DNA from: Pseudomonas putida
GTDB taxonomy: Bacteria > Pseudomonadota > Gammaproteobacteria > Pseudomonadales > Pseudomonadaceae
Length of the DNA: 64,000 nt
Direction: 5' to 3'
Assembly: GCF_025905425.1 (NCBI RefSeq)
Contig: NZ_CP109603.1
Location: 1,896,001-1,960,000 of the forward strand
Under the pieces are notes generated by a model, which was not told where the DNA came from, searched no databases, and saw only the letters and a program-made list of their open reading frames with translations. Within the stretch, counting starts at the first letter, position 1, and each line of letters opens with the position of its first letter. The position numbers and the translations under genes are program-made. Of the stretch, positions 1-9,438 are shown in pieces.

Positions 1-12
1 GCCATGCTCCGC

Positions 13-593
13 GTGGTCTCATTCGCGGGGCAAGCCCGCTCCCACAATGACCACTGTTCTCTGCGTGACAGCGCAACCCCAAGAGGCTGGGCAATCTCCC
101 ATAGAACACAACTTAACCCATTGAGTTAGCAGCAACGCTGTGGGAGCGGGCTTGCCCCGCGAACACCGGCGAAGCCGGTGCCATCCACCGCGTGGTCTCA
201 TTCGCGGGGCAAGCCCGCTCCCACAATGACCACTGTTCTCTGCGTGACAGCGCAACCCCAAGAGGCTAGGCAATCTCCCATAGAACACAACTTAACCCAT
301 TGAGTTAGCAGCAACTCTGTGGGAGCGGGCTTGCCCCGCGAACACCGGCGCAGCCGGTGCCATGCTCCGCGTGGCCTCATTCGCGGGGCAAGCCCGCTCC
401 CACAATGACCACTGTTCTCTGCGTGACAGCGCAACCCCAAGAGGCTGGGCAATCTCCCATAGAACACAACTTAACCCATTGAGTTAGCAGCAACTCTGTG
501 GGAGCGGGCTTGCCCCGCGAACACCGGCGAAGCCGGTGCCATGCTCCGCGTGGCCTCATTCGCGGGGCAAGCCCGCTCCCACAATGACCATTG
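13..593. repeat. Three tandem 179-bp units carrying REP hairpin pairs, plus a partial fourth
   Basis: The same sequence restarts at 13, 192, 371 and 550, an exact 179-bp period, with only a few substitutions between copies. Each unit holds two inverted copies of the P. putida-type REP (core GGGAGCGGGCTTGCCCCGCG and its complement) separated by about 85 bases. The fourth copy stops at about 593, next to the stop codon of the ABC permease gene. Open frames in this block are by-products of the repeat and not genes. Apart from the repeats I see nothing in 1-596. Confidence 0.93.
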
Positions 594-596
594 CTG

Positions 597-1388
597 TCAG
601 CGCGGTTTGCGCAGCGCCGCGTGCTGGGGGTTGAAGGTGAGTATCGCGAGCAGGGTGAACAGCACCGTCAGGCCCAGGCAGACCGCCAACGCCAGCGGGT
701 TTAAGCGCTCGTACAGCGCAAAGCGCACCAGTTCCACGGCGTGGCTGAACGGGTTCAGGGCGCACAGCCAATACAGCCACTGGCTGGCCTCGCGCATCTT
801 CCACAGCGGATACAGCGCCGAGGACAGGAAAAACAGTGGGAAGATCACGAAATTCATCACCCCGGCAAAGTTCTCCAGCTGGCGAATCGCATTCGACAGC
901 AACAGCCCCAGGGCGCTGAGCATCAAGGCCACCAGCAACAGGGCCGGCAGCGCCAGCAACAACCCCGCAGCCGGGGGCTGCACCCCATACAGCCAGGCGA
1001 TGGCGAGAAAGGCATAGACCTGCAGCAGGGAAATCAACGAGGTCGCCAGCAGCTTGCTGCCGAGCAGGAAAGCCCGCGGCAATGGGCTGGTCAGCAGCAC
1101 GCGCATGCTGCCCATCTCCCGGTCATAGACCATCGACAGCGAGCCTTGCATGCCATTGAACAGCAGGATCATGCAGGCAAGGCCGGGGATGATGTACACC
1201 TCATAGGGGATGTAGGTGTCGTAAGGCTCGATGATGGCAATGCCCAGGGCCGCGCGAAACCCGGCGGCAAACACCAGCAACCACAGCAGCGGGCGCACCA
1301 GGGCGCTGAGAAAACGCGTGCGCTGTAACACGAAACGCAGGCATTCGCGCAGCAGGATGCCGTTGAAACATTGCCAGTAGGCGTTCAT
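597..1388 (-). CDS. ABC-2 type transporter permease of the ped locus
   Basis: This 263-residue polytopic inner-membrane protein has about six hydrophobic segments, as expected for an ABC-2 permease (one near residues 25-47, others near 65-80, 105-135, 140-165, 175-195 and 230-255). It should form the membrane part of an exporter with the ATPase encoded just upstream. Its ATG overlaps the ATPase stop codon (ATGA), which indicates translational coupling in one minus-strand operon: beta-propeller, ATPase, permease. In KT2440 a matching set lies beside the quinoprotein genes and is thought to export toxic alcohol or aldehyde intermediates or to serve quinoprotein maturation. The substrate cannot be told from sequence. 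The family call is firm and the role is inferred. Confidence 0.9.
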   Translation of the reverse strand: MNAYWQCFNGILLRECLRFVLQRTRFLSALVRPLLWLLVFAAGFRAALGIAIIEPYDTYIPYEVYIIPGLACMILLFNGMQGSLSMVYDREMGSMRVLLTSPLPRAFLLGSKLLATSLISLLQVYAFLAIAWLYGVQPPAAGLLLALPALLLVALMLSALGLLLSNAIRQLENFAGVMNFVIFPLFFLSSALYPLWKMREASQWLYWLCALNPFSHAVELVRFALYERLNPLALAVCLGLTVLFTLLAILTFNPQHAALRKPR

Positions 1389-2134
1389 CAGGCATTGACT
1401 CCTGGGGTGGGGCCGGGCGCGCGGGTCAGGCGGGCAAAGGCGTTGTCGAGGTCGCCACCGTGTTCCAGGCTCAGGGCATCGGCGGTGCCGCTGGCCACCA
1501 GGCGGCCCTGGTGCAGGATCAGCAAATCATCGCTTGGCTGCACCTCGTCCAGCAGGTGGGTGGTCCACAGCACACTGAGCCCCTGCTCGCGGCACAGGTG
1601 CCGAAGGTGTTGATTGAGCGCCAGGCGGCTGGCCGGGTCGAGGCCTGCGCTGGCTTCGTCGAGCAGCAGCAAGCGCGGTTCGTGGAGCAGGGCGCGGGCA
1701 ATTTCCACCCGGCGCCGATGCCCGATGTTCAGCGCGCGGACGGGCTCGCGGCGACGCTCGCTGAGGCCTTGGCGGGCAAGTTCGGCCTCGACCCGCACGC
1801 TGCTCTGGCGCCGCGACAGCCCATGCAGCGAGGCGTGGTAGCGCAGGTTCTGCTCAACGCTCAGGTCCAGGTCCAGGGTGCTTTGCTGAAACACCACGCC
1901 CAGCTGGCGCAAGGCCGGGCGGGCGGCATTGCGCAGCGAGCAGCCGCACACGCGGATGTCGCCGTGCTGCAGGTCGTAAAGCCGGGTGAGCAGGGCAATC
2001 AATGTCGATTTGCCCGCGCCATTGGGGCCCAGCAACGCGGCGAAGCGCCCGGGTGCCAGGCTGAAGCCCACTTGCTTGAGTGCCTCGCGCTGGCCGTAGG
2101 CGAAGCTCACGTCACTGACCTCGAGGGTGTTCAT
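1388..2134 (-). CDS. ABC transporter ATP-binding protein of the ped locus
   Basis: This 248-residue ABC ATPase energises the ABC-2 permease encoded downstream. Walker A (GPNGAGKS) lies near residue 37, the Q-loop is in VVFQQ, and Walker B (LLLLDEAS) is followed by a D-loop and a switch histidine (WTTH). The signature motif is unusual: where LSGGQ is expected the sequence reads LNIGHRRR, so Ser, Gly and Gln are replaced. This form is seen in the quinoprotein-associated subfamily, so I take it as natural divergence. The start codon overlaps the stop codon of the beta-propeller gene by four bases. Export of an alcohol-oxidation intermediate is an inference from position. Confidence 0.92.
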   Translation of the reverse strand: MNTLEVSDVSFAYGQREALKQVGFSLAPGRFAALLGPNGAGKSTLIALLTRLYDLQHGDIRVCGCSLRNAARPALRQLGVVFQQSTLDLDLSVEQNLRYHASLHGLSRRQSSVRVEAELARQGLSERRREPVRALNIGHRRRVEIARALLHEPRLLLLDEASAGLDPASRLALNQHLRHLCREQGLSVLWTTHLLDEVQPSDDLLILHQGRLVASGTADALSLEHGGDLDNAFARLTRAPGPTPGVNA

Positions 2135-3120
2135 GGCGTGACTACCACGCCCCAGGGGTAGCGGCCAACCTTCACCGACTTGAGCACCTTGAGGCTTTTC
2201 GTATCGATTACCGAGACATCGCCGCTGACCCCGTTGGTGGCCAGCAACTGGCTTTGGTCCGGGGTGAACGCCAGCTGCCAGACCCGCCGCCCGACCAGCA
2301 GGTAGTCCAGCACCTCGTAGGTCTTGGCATCGATCACCGCCACATGGTTGGCCGGGCCCAGGGCGACGAACGCGTACTGGCCATCGGCGCTGAGCTTGAT
2401 GCCCACCGGCTGGACCTTGTCCGGGTGCACCCCCTTGATCTGGAAGTTGAGGGTTTTCAGTACCTGGCGCGTGGCCACGTCGAGAACAGTCACCGTACCG
2501 CCGATTTCCGCCGAGGCCCAGAGCCGCGAACCCTCCTGGTTAAACTCGACGAAGCGCGGCCGTTGATCCACCAGGGTGCTGTCGGCCAGGGTCTGGGTGC
2601 TGGTGTCGATCCAGTGCAGCATGTTGGTGGTTTCGCTGGTATTGACCGCCCACTTGCCATCGGGGCTCACCGCCATGCCCTCGGGTTCGATGCCGACGTT
2701 GATCTGCCCGAGCACCTTGTCAGTCTGGGTGTCGATCACGGTCACCAGCGCGTCGTCCTCGTTGGACACGTACAGCCAGCGGTCGTTGGGGTGCAGGGCG
2801 AATTGCTCGGGGTCTTTGCCGGAGGGCAGCTCCTTGATGATCTTGCGGGTGGCCACGTCCATCACCTGGACCCGGTCCGAATCACTGGCGCAGATGTACA
2901 GCAGCGTGTTGTCGTGGGACAGCAGCAGGCCGCGTGGGCGCTGGCCCACCGGCAGGGTCTCGGTGACTTCCAGGGTTTGCATGTCGATCAGGCTGAGGCT
3001 GTTGTCTTTCTCGTTCGAAACCCAGGCGGTGGCGGCACTGGCGTGCCCGGTGGCTAGCGCCAGCGCAGCGGCCAGCAGGGTAGGGAAAAGCACAGGCCGG
3101 TAGCAAAGGGGGCGACGCAT
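2131..3120 (-). CDS. Periplasmic YVTN-type beta-propeller protein, PQQ-catabolism associated
   Basis: This 329-residue secreted protein starts with a signal peptide (hydrophobic residues 8-26, cleavage after ASA near residue 29). It then has about seven repeats of the YVTN/NHL-like propeller type, each with patterns such as VSNEDDALVTVIDTQT and SPDGKWAV. Such propellers accompany quinoprotein alcohol dehydrogenases and are thought to bind a periplasmic partner; no catalytic residues are evident. It is the first gene of the propeller-ATPase-permease operon and is followed by the ATPase with an ATGA overlap. A 30-bp gap separates it from the upstream substrate-binding protein gene, so all four genes are probably cotranscribed. 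Confidence 0.88.
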   Translation of the reverse strand: MRRPLCYRPVLFPTLLAAALALATGHASAATAWVSNEKDNSLSLIDMQTLEVTETLPVGQRPRGLLLSHDNTLLYICASDSDRVQVMDVATRKIIKELPSGKDPEQFALHPNDRWLYVSNEDDALVTVIDTQTDKVLGQINVGIEPEGMAVSPDGKWAVNTSETTNMLHWIDTSTQTLADSTLVDQRPRFVEFNQEGSRLWASAEIGGTVTVLDVATRQVLKTLNFQIKGVHPDKVQPVGIKLSADGQYAFVALGPANHVAVIDAKTYEVLDYLLVGRRVWQLAFTPDQSQLLATNGVSGDVSVIDTKSLKVLKSVKVGRYPWGVVVTP

Positions 3121-3150
3121 GGCGGAATCCTTTTTTTGTGATTATCGGTT

Positions 3151-4347
3151 TCAGGGGTAGCCGCAGGTCACTTCGGGCTTGTCGTAGCCCAGGCTGTCCA
3201 TTTCGTTGAAGGGGTGCAGGAAGCCCTCCTGGGGCGAAGTGCTGACCAGCGCGCGGGGCTGGACCAGCGGGATGGGTTGGCGAAGTTCACCGTTCCACGG
3301 CCGGTAGCTAAGCTTGCGGCCCTTGAAACCGTCCAGCGGCAGTTGGTCGCTGAGCAGCAGGTGCTGCAGGGCGCGTGCCTCGACTTGGCGCAGTTTGCTC
3401 ACTGCGCTGGCGATGCTGCGCACAGCCATCCAGGCGGCAAAATCGCGGTCGTTCATCCAGCGACCGGCCTGGGCCTCAAAGCGTTTTTGCAACTGCGCGG
3501 CGCCGAAGGTTTCCACGGTCTTGTGCCAGCCGGTGGGCGTCAGGCCCTGAGTGCCGGCTACGGGGCGGGGGTACCAGGTTTGGTAGGGCAGGTACTCGCC
3601 GAAATCACCGCGCTCGTCGGCCACCAGCACCACGTCGTACTCGGCGGTCTGGGTAAACAGCGGCATGTCGGCCTGGGCGCTGCGGCGCTGGTCGTTGTCG
3701 AAGCGCCAGGTTTTTTCGGCAACCAGTTGCATGCCGAAGCGCTTCACGGACCTGCGCAGGGCTGCGGCATAGGCCTGGTCGTCCTCGGCCTGGCCGACAA
3801 TGAGCAGGGCCCGCTGCCATTTGCGCAACACCAGAAACTGCACCAGGGCATCGGCCAGCATGGCGCGGCTTGGCAGGCTGTGCAGCACATTGCCCAGGCA
3901 CTGGCTGCTGCGAAGGCTGTCGTCTGGGCTGCCGGCGTTGAACAGCAGGCTGTCGGGCAGGGCGGCAGACAGTACGCGCAGGCTGGCCGCGGGCGCGTTC
4001 ACCACGAACAGCCGCAGGCCCTGGTCATGCTGGGCCTTGGCGGCTTGCAGCAGGGCCTCGGGGCTGTCGACGTTAGCGCTGGCCAGGCTGAACGCCTGCT
4101 TGAGGAAACGCCCGGTGCTGTTGCTGTCGACAATTGCCAGTTCGGCGCCCTGCAGCCCTGCGTCGGCTGGCTCGGGGATGATGTTGGACAGCACCGGGCC
4201 GGGGTCGGGGCGATAGCTCAGGTAACCGATACGCACCTGCAACAGCTGCTCTGCGGCCGGGGGCTGGTCGGCGGACGCAAAGGCCGGGCACAGCGCCGTG
4301 GCCAGGGCCAGCAGGCAAGTCAGGGCAACAGAGGCAGGCTGGCGCAT
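3151..4347 (-). CDS. ABC transporter substrate-binding protein, PQQ-dependent alcohol catabolism type
   Basis: I place the start at 4347. It gives a 398-residue protein with a clear signal peptide (MRQPASVALTCLLALATA, cleavage after ASA). A longer open frame reaches 4512 but runs into the divergent histidine kinase gene and its promoter. The body resembles type I periplasmic binding proteins of the branched-chain amino acid family, in the subgroup found with PQQ-dependent alcohol oxidation (TIGR03863 as I recall it). It probably captures or presents a ligand for the ABC transporter encoded next. The ligand is unknown. A ped-type dyad lies about 78 bases upstream of the start. Confidence 0.82.
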   Translation of the reverse strand: MRQPASVALTCLLALATALCPAFASADQPPAAEQLLQVRIGYLSYRPDPGPVLSNIIPEPADAGLQGAELAIVDSNSTGRFLKQAFSLASANVDSPEALLQAAKAQHDQGLRLFVVNAPAASLRVLSAALPDSLLFNAGSPDDSLRSSQCLGNVLHSLPSRAMLADALVQFLVLRKWQRALLIVGQAEDDQAYAAALRRSVKRFGMQLVAEKTWRFDNDQRRSAQADMPLFTQTAEYDVVLVADERGDFGEYLPYQTWYPRPVAGTQGLTPTGWHKTVETFGAAQLQKRFEAQAGRWMNDRDFAAWMAVRSIASAVSKLRQVEARALQHLLLSDQLPLDGFKGRKLSYRPWNGELRQPIPLVQPRALVSTSPQEGFLHPFNEMDSLGYDKPEVTCGYP

Positions 4348-4424
4348 AAACGCACTCCACGGCAGATGGCGCCAGCATAGGAAGCCTGCCGGGAGCGGGA
4401 AATATGCAGAAAGTAGCGCTCGGC

Positions 4425-4440
4425 CAGTACCAAGGTAGTA
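4425..4440. promoter_or_regulatory. ped dyad in the divergent region before the ABC operon and pedS2
   Basis: The sequence reads CAGTACC-AA-GGTAGTA, close to the consensus TACTACC-AA-GGTAGTA that I derive from five sites in this locus. It sits 78 bases upstream of the substrate-binding protein start (minus strand) and 72 bases upstream of the pedS2 start (plus strand), so it could serve either. A LuxR-type response regulator of the locus is a plausible binder. The motif is seen; its role is inferred. Confidence 0.55.
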
Positions 4441-4511
4441 AATCACCACTAAGGCCTCGGTTTTACGATGGACCGCAGCCCTGGCCGCGTTCACCCGGAG
4501 GAAACTGCCCA

Positions 4512-5786
4512 ATGCGCCTCATCAACCTGTCGGCCCAGTGGCGGATCAACCTTTGGGTCACGTTTTTTTTCGCCCTGGTGACGTTGGCCTGTGGTGGATT
4601 GCTATTGCACCAGGCGGTGGCCGACGTCGAGCGTGAGTTGCAGTCCGCCGAGGCCGTGGTGGAGTACCTCGCAGACACGGCCGAGCGCGACCCGGCGAGC
4701 CTGCAACCGCGGCTAACCCAGAGCCTGCGCCATGTGCGGGTGCATTGGCTGGCGGCGGCGGAAACCGCGCAGATGCCGCTGGACGCAGGCCTTGATGCCT
4801 GGCTGGGTCGCCAGCTGTTTGGCGATCGGCGCCACAGCACCCGGCTATTGGACTTGAGTGACGGGCGCCGAGTATCGATCGCCGTGGATGCGCGGGATGA
4901 AATCGACGAAGTCCGGGATTCCCTGCAGCAGTTGCTGGGCGTGTGCGGCCTGGCCTTGCTCTTGAGCCTGTTGACCATCCGCTGGGCGGTGCGGCGGGGC
5001 CTGGGCTTGCTGGATGAACTGTTGCGGGCCTTGCGTCAGGTCTCCGGTGGGCAACTGACTGCGCGCCTGCGCGAGGCCGGCCTGCCGGAGGCACGCCAGC
5101 TGGCGGAGCACTTCAACCACATGGCCGCGACGCTGGAGCAGACCCGCGCCGACAATGCCCAACTGACCCAGGCGCTGCTGGCGGTGCAGGAACAGGAACG
5201 CACCCACCTGGCGCAGGCCCTGCACGACGACCTGGGGCAATACCTGGCGGGTATCCGCGCCCAGGTCTGCCTGCTGCGCATGGTGGCGGACCAGCCCACG
5301 GTGGTGGAGCAGACCGCGCGGGCCCTGGAACTCAATTGCGAACGCCTGCAGCAAGGCTTTCGCGCCCTGGTACACGACCTGTACCCGGTGGCGTTGCAAC
5401 ACGTGCCGCTGGCCGAAGCGTTCGGCGTGCTGGTAAGCCGCTGGCAGGCCAGCCAAGGCATCGATTGCCGCTTGCGGGTCGGCGAGCGCCTGCCGGCGTT
5501 GCCTGGGCAAAGTAGAACGCACTTGTATCGCTTGCTGCAGGAAGCGTTGACCAACGTCGCTCGGCACGCCGGCGCCAGCCAGGTGCGGGTACGCCTGCAA
5601 CGCAGCGCCAAGGGCTTGCGTCTGCTGGTTCGCGACAACGGCTGCGGCGCGCTCCAACCCCAGCGACCTGGGGTAGGCCTGCATTCGATGGCCGAACGCG
5701 CCCGCAGCCTGGGGGGCGAATTGCGCATTCTCAGCCGTCCCGGCGCCGGTTGGGCGCTAGCCCTGAACATTCCCATGGAGGTCTGA
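4512..5786 (+). CDS. pedS2: Sensor histidine kinase PedS2 (NarX-like class)
   Basis: This 424-residue membrane kinase starts at 4512, behind a GGAGGAAAC ribosome site; the frame open from 4404 has no such site. An N-terminal membrane segment (about residues 12-34) is followed by a short periplasmic part, a second segment near residues 140-160, a HAMP region, a HisKA_3 dimerisation domain with phospho-acceptor His in QALHDDLGQYL, and a HATPase domain (VRDNGCGALQ). The next gene, pedR2, overlaps its stop codon. In KT2440 the pair at this position governs the calcium/lanthanide switch between PedE and PedH. Assignment rests on domain class and exact gene order. Confidence 0.88.
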   Translation: MRLINLSAQWRINLWVTFFFALVTLACGGLLLHQAVADVERELQSAEAVVEYLADTAERDPASLQPRLTQSLRHVRVHWLAAAETAQMPLDAGLDAWLGRQLFGDRRHSTRLLDLSDGRRVSIAVDARDEIDEVRDSLQQLLGVCGLALLLSLLTIRWAVRRGLGLLDELLRALRQVSGGQLTARLREAGLPEARQLAEHFNHMAATLEQTRADNAQLTQALLAVQEQERTHLAQALHDDLGQYLAGIRAQVCLLRMVADQPTVVEQTARALELNCERLQQGFRALVHDLYPVALQHVPLAEAFGVLVSRWQASQGIDCRLRVGERLPALPGQSRTHLYRLLQEALTNVARHAGASQVRVRLQRSAKGLRLLVRDNGCGALQPQRPGVGLHSMAERARSLGGELRILSRPGAGWALALNIPMEV

Positions 5787-6424
5787 TGAATATCGTATTG
5801 GTGGATGACCACGCCGTGGTTCGCCAGGGTTATGCCAGCCTGCTGCGGGCAGTGCTGCCATTGATGCAGGTGCGCGAGGCCGCCAGTGGCGAAGAGGCCC
5901 TGATCCGGGTTCAGGAGCAAGTGCCGAACTTGGTGATCATGGACTTCGGCCTGCCCGGCATCAGCGGCCTGGAGACCACCCGCCGCCTGCGCCAGCGCCT
6001 GCCACAGCTGCGGGTGCTGTTTTTCAGCATGCACGACGAACTGCCCTTGGTGCGCCAGGCCCTGGACGCGGGGGCTGCGGGTTACCTGACCAAGAACTCG
6101 GCGCCTGAGGTGCTGATCGAGGCGGTGCATCGGGTGTTGGCTGGGCATGCCTATATCGAACAGTCCCTGGCCACTCAGCTGGCCTGTGCCTCGCAACAGG
6201 ACGCCCGCGACCCGCGCTTGCAGCGCATGACCCAGCGCGAGCTGGAGATCTTCGTGATGCTGGCCAAGGGCACCCCGATGCGGGTGATTGCCGAGCAGCT
6301 GTGCATCAGTGCCAAGACGGTGTCCAACCACCTGACCTTGCTCAAGAGCAAGTTGCAGGTGAGTTCCCATGCCGAGTTGGTGCATTTGGGGATTGATCTG
6401 GGGGTGGTGAGGGTGGCGGGGTGA
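5786..6424 (+). CDS. pedR2: LuxR/NarL-type response regulator PedR2
   Basis: The 212-residue regulator starts at 5786 within the pedS2 stop codon (TGATG overlap). The receiver domain (residues 1-120) keeps the acidic pair in VLVDDHAVV, the phosphorylated Asp in LVIMDFGLPG and the conserved Lys in YLTKNSAPE. The C-terminal LuxR helix-turn-helix spans about residues 145-205 (TQRELEIFVMLAKG, ISAKTVSNHLTLLKSKL). It should act with PedS2 to control the two alcohol dehydrogenases. A REP pair follows at 6450, so the operon probably ends here. Confidence 0.9.
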   Translation: MNIVLVDDHAVVRQGYASLLRAVLPLMQVREAASGEEALIRVQEQVPNLVIMDFGLPGISGLETTRRLRQRLPQLRVLFFSMHDELPLVRQALDAGAAGYLTKNSAPEVLIEAVHRVLAGHAYIEQSLATQLACASQQDARDPRLQRMTQRELEIFVMLAKGTPMRVIAEQLCISAKTVSNHLTLLKSKLQVSSHAELVHLGIDLGVVRVAG

Positions 6425-6448
6425 GGCCTTTGTAGTCTGAGCATGGAA

Positions 6449-6536
6449 CGGTGGGAGCGGGCTTGCCCGCGAACACCGGCGAAGCCGGTGCCAGGCACCG
6501 CGTCGCCTTCTTCGCAGGCAAGCCCGCTCCCACAGA
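6449..6536. repeat. Inverted REP pair between pedR2 and pedC
   Basis: Two inverted REP copies (GTGGGAGCGGGCTTGCCCGC and its complement) flank a shorter internal dyad, ACCGGCGAAGCCGGT. The pair lies between convergent genes, where such hairpins commonly stabilise transcript ends or terminate both transcripts. Confidence 0.9.
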
Positions 6537-6564
6537 TAACTGAGTGGCTGCAGGCTGGCTGCGA

Positions 6565-7224
6565 TCACTTGTCCCACGTTTCAGGGCATCCTTTGCACCC
6601 CTCCATATTGGCCTCCTGAAAATTCCCATAATGCTGCCGCGCCCCGCGCAGGTCCGCTTGCGCCAGGTTGCTCTGGCCAAACTTGGCTTCCTGCAGGTTG
6701 GCATCGCCGAGGTTGGCCCCTTGCAGGTCGGTCTTGCTCAGCCAGGCCATCTCCAGGTCCGCCGCCCGCAGGTTGGCCTGGTGCATTTTCGCCCCTGAAA
6801 GCCTGGCGAACTGCAGGTACGCCGCGCTGAGGTCGGCCTTCTCAAACTGCGCACCCTGGGCAAACAGCCCCCAGCCTTGAATGGCAATCAGCGTGCTATG
6901 GCTCAGGTCCGCCAGGCGCAGGTTGCTCTGCTGCAGGCTGGCGCGGGTCAGGTTGGCGCCCTGCAAGCGGGCTTTTTCCAGGTTGGCCAGGTCCAGGCGG
7001 GCATGGCGCAGGTCGGCATCGCGCAGGTCGGCGCCGGCCAGGTTCATCTTGCGCAGGTCCTGGTTGGCCAGGTTGGCGCCACGCAGGTTGGCCCCCGGGC
7101 ACTGGCTGGCTTCGGCGATCACGCAGCCGTTGATGGTCAAGGGCGCATCGTTGCCCGCGTCGTCGGCGGTCACGGCCATGGCAGGGGTAAAGGCCAGCAG
7201 CAGGGCAAATGGCAGGTAGTTCAT
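6565..7224 (-). CDS. pedC: Exported pentapeptide-repeat protein PedC
   Basis: The start at 7224 gives 219 residues with a signal peptide (MNYLPFALLLAFTPAMA). A longer frame to 7764 runs through pedE and is not used. After about residue 40 the protein is built of A(D/N)LXX pentapeptides (for example ANLRGANLANQDLRKMNLAG), which fold as a right-handed quadrilateral beta-helix; the C-terminus has a CPETWDK tail with a nearby Cys. It lies immediately downstream of pedE on the same strand and is probably cotranscribed with it. Its function is unknown; a periplasmic scaffold for the alcohol dehydrogenase is a guess. Confidence 0.88.
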   Translation of the reverse strand: MNYLPFALLLAFTPAMAVTADDAGNDAPLTINGCVIAEASQCPGANLRGANLANQDLRKMNLAGADLRDADLRHARLDLANLEKARLQGANLTRASLQQSNLRLADLSHSTLIAIQGWGLFAQGAQFEKADLSAAYLQFARLSGAKMHQANLRAADLEMAWLSKTDLQGANLGDANLQEAKFGQSNLAQADLRGARQHYGNFQEANMEGCKGCPETWDK

Positions 7225-7289
7225 GGCGAAAGACTCCCGGTGAAAGAAGGGCTGTTGCGGGGAGGGCGCTGGCCGCTCCCCGCAGGCGG

Positions 7290-9185
7290 TCACCGCTGAG
7301 CGGTCTTGTTGTCCCAGCTCGGGATCTTGAACACCCAGAACGAGCCGCCCTGAGCCACTGGCTTGGTCAGCTCGGCCATGTCGCCGCCCCACAGCGGCAC
7401 CGCGCCGCCATAGCCCACGGTCACGCCGATGTACTGCTCGCCGTCCTGCTCCCAGGTGATCGGCGGCGAGACAATGCCGCTGCCGGTCTGGAACTTCCAC
7501 AGCTCCTTGCCCGTTTTGGCGTCGAAGGCCTTGAAGAAGCCGTCGCCTGTGCCGGTGAACACCAGGTTGCCCTTGGTCGCCAGTACGCCGGCCCACAGCG
7601 GCAGTTGCTCCTTGTGCTCCCAGACCAGCTTGCCGGTGGTCGGGTCCATGGCGCGCAAGGTGCCGACGTGGTCGTCGTACATGCGCTTGATACGGAAGCC
7701 CATCCCCAGGTAGGCCGAGCCCTTCTTGTAGTTCACTTCCTCGGTCCAGTACTCCTCCTTCCACTGGTTGCCGGGGATGTAGAACAGGCCAGTGTCCTGG
7801 CTGTAGGCCATGGGGTTCCAGTTTTTGCCGCCCAGGAACGGTGGTGAGACTTCCACCGGCTTGCCCTTGGTTTCACCCGGCAGCGGCTTGGCCGGACGCT
7901 GGCCGGGGTTTTCGACCGGGCGCCCGGTCTTGAGGTCGATATGGCTGGCCCAGGTGATGTTGTCGACGAAGGGGAAGGCGTTCTGCAACTTGCCGTTGTT
8001 ACGGTCCACCACGTAGAAGAAACCGTTGCGGTCGGCGTGGCCGGTGGCCTTGACCTGTTTGCCGTCCTTGTCCTTGTAGTCGAACAGCACCAGCTCGTTG
8101 TTGCCGGAGAAGTCCCAGGCATCGTTCGGCGTGTGCTGGTAGAACCACTTCACCTCGCCGGTGCTCGGATCGACGCCGACCTGGCCTGAGGTGTAGAGGC
8201 TGTCGTAGTCGTGAGGGTTGCCATCCTTGGACGTGCGCGCCCAGGTGTTCCAGGGGCCGGGGTTGCCGGCGCCGACGATGATGGTGTTGCTCTCGGGGTC
8301 GAAGCTGGCGCTCTGCCAAGGGGCGCCGCCGCCGTGGCTCCAGGCCTCGACCTTGCCGGTCTCGGTGGTGGGGTCGTCTGGCCAGGACGGCGCCTTGACG
8401 TCGCCGGTCGGGGTGCTGTCCTTGCCGTTCAGGCGGCCCATGTGGCCTTCGACGAAGGGCCGCATCCACACCTCTTCGCCGGTGTCCGGGTCGCGGGCGA
8501 ACAACTGGCCGACCACGCCAAACTCATCGCCGGAGCTGCCGTGGATGAGCAATACCTTGCCGCTAGTCTTGTCCTTGATCAGCACCGGGGCGCCGGTCAT
8601 GGTGTAGCCGGCGCTGTGGTCGCCGAACTTCTTGTTCCACACCACTTTGCCGGTGCGCTTGTCGAGGGCGATGAGGCGGGCGTCGAGGGTGCCGAAGTAG
8701 ATCTTGTCACCGAAGATCGCCGCCCCGCGGTTGACCACGTCACAGCACGGGCGAATGTTGTCCGGCAGGCGGTGGTTGTAGGTCCACAGGCGTTTGCCGG
8801 TCTTGGCGTCGAGGGCGAAGACCCGCGAGTAGGAGCCGGTGACGTAGACCACGCCGTCGCTGACGATGGCCTGGGATTCCTGGCCGCGCTGTTTTTCGTC
8901 GCCGAAGGAATAGGACCAGGCCGGGGTCAGCTTGAACACGTTCTGGTCGTTGACCTGGGCCAGCGGGCTCCAGCGTTGGGCGTTGGTGCCCATGCCGTAC
9001 TGCAGCACGTCCTTTGTGGTCAGGTGATCGTTGGCGATGTCTTCCCAGGTCACGTTCTTGCTGGCAGGTGCCGCTGGGGCGGTGGCCGCAGTGGCCGCAG
9101 TGCAGAAGGCCAGGCTACCGGCCAGCAGCAGGGCCCGCACGCTCAGGGCCAGAGGGGAAGGGGCGGGTAGCGATCTTATTGTCAT
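7290..9185 (-). CDS. pedE: PQQ-dependent alcohol dehydrogenase PedE (calcium type)
   Basis: This 631-residue periplasmic type I quinoprotein alcohol dehydrogenase oxidises short- and medium-chain and aromatic alcohols to aldehydes. It has a signal peptide (cleavage near residue 35), eight propeller W-motifs (for example [14 protein letters not shown]), the adjacent-cysteine disulfide ring in IRPCCDV, and the catalytic Asp in [10 protein letters not shown]. Two residues after that Asp stands Ser where lanthanide enzymes carry Asp, which marks this copy as the calcium-dependent one. Its electron acceptor is probably cytochrome c PedF, encoded divergently across a 253-bp promoter region. Identity follows motif content and locus order. 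Confidence 0.95.
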   Translation of the reverse strand: MTIRSLPAPSPLALSVRALLLAGSLAFCTAATAATAPAAPASKNVTWEDIANDHLTTKDVLQYGMGTNAQRWSPLAQVNDQNVFKLTPAWSYSFGDEKQRGQESQAIVSDGVVYVTGSYSRVFALDAKTGKRLWTYNHRLPDNIRPCCDVVNRGAAIFGDKIYFGTLDARLIALDKRTGKVVWNKKFGDHSAGYTMTGAPVLIKDKTSGKVLLIHGSSGDEFGVVGQLFARDPDTGEEVWMRPFVEGHMGRLNGKDSTPTGDVKAPSWPDDPTTETGKVEAWSHGGGAPWQSASFDPESNTIIVGAGNPGPWNTWARTSKDGNPHDYDSLYTSGQVGVDPSTGEVKWFYQHTPNDAWDFSGNNELVLFDYKDKDGKQVKATGHADRNGFFYVVDRNNGKLQNAFPFVDNITWASHIDLKTGRPVENPGQRPAKPLPGETKGKPVEVSPPFLGGKNWNPMAYSQDTGLFYIPGNQWKEEYWTEEVNYKKGSAYLGMGFRIKRMYDDHVGTLRAMDPTTGKLVWEHKEQLPLWAGVLATKGNLVFTGTGDGFFKAFDAKTGKELWKFQTGSGIVSPPITWEQDGEQYIGVTVGYGGAVPLWGGDMAELTKPVAQGGSFWVFKIPSWDNKTAQR

Positions 9186-9318
9186 GGTTGCAGTTCCCTG
9201 TGGAGGTTTTGGCCTGCACAGGGTGCGGCGGGACGGTTGCCGGGGATACGGAAAAATTCCCGCCCTTGCCGGGAATAGTTCCTAGACGGCACCTCATTTG
9301 GCCCTTCGCCACACGCCC

Positions 9319-9334
9319 TACTACCAAGGGAGTA
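9319..9334 (+). promoter_or_regulatory. ped dyad upstream of pedF
   Basis: TACTACC-AA-GGGAGTA is the best palindrome of the five sites. A second element, CCAAAGCAGCAT (9346-9357), begins 25 bases after the C of CTACCAA, and pedF starts 82 bases beyond it. The same arrangement occurs before pedI and pqqA. It is likely a binding site for a LuxR-type regulator of quinoprotein alcohol oxidation. Confidence 0.6.
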
Positions 9335-9438
9335 CGGCCCGGCCACCAAAGCAGCATACGGCCGCGCGCGGGCAGTTTCTAAGATGGCGGCACGGCCTCT
9401 GTGGTTGAGGCCTTGCGTGCAATCTTGAGGGCATAACA

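Noticed and set aside
19..559. Repeated minus-strand frames (60-89 codons) in the first 600 bases, and possible CRISPR-like periodicity
   Set aside because: The frames arise from the 179-bp tandem REP units. Repeats of 179 bp without variable spacers are not a CRISPR array.
5036..6577. Minus-strand open frame of 513 codons across pedS2/pedR2
   Set aside because: It is antisense to two well-supported genes, is rich in Arg/His/Gln in the way of GC-rich shadow frames, and has no recognisable domain.
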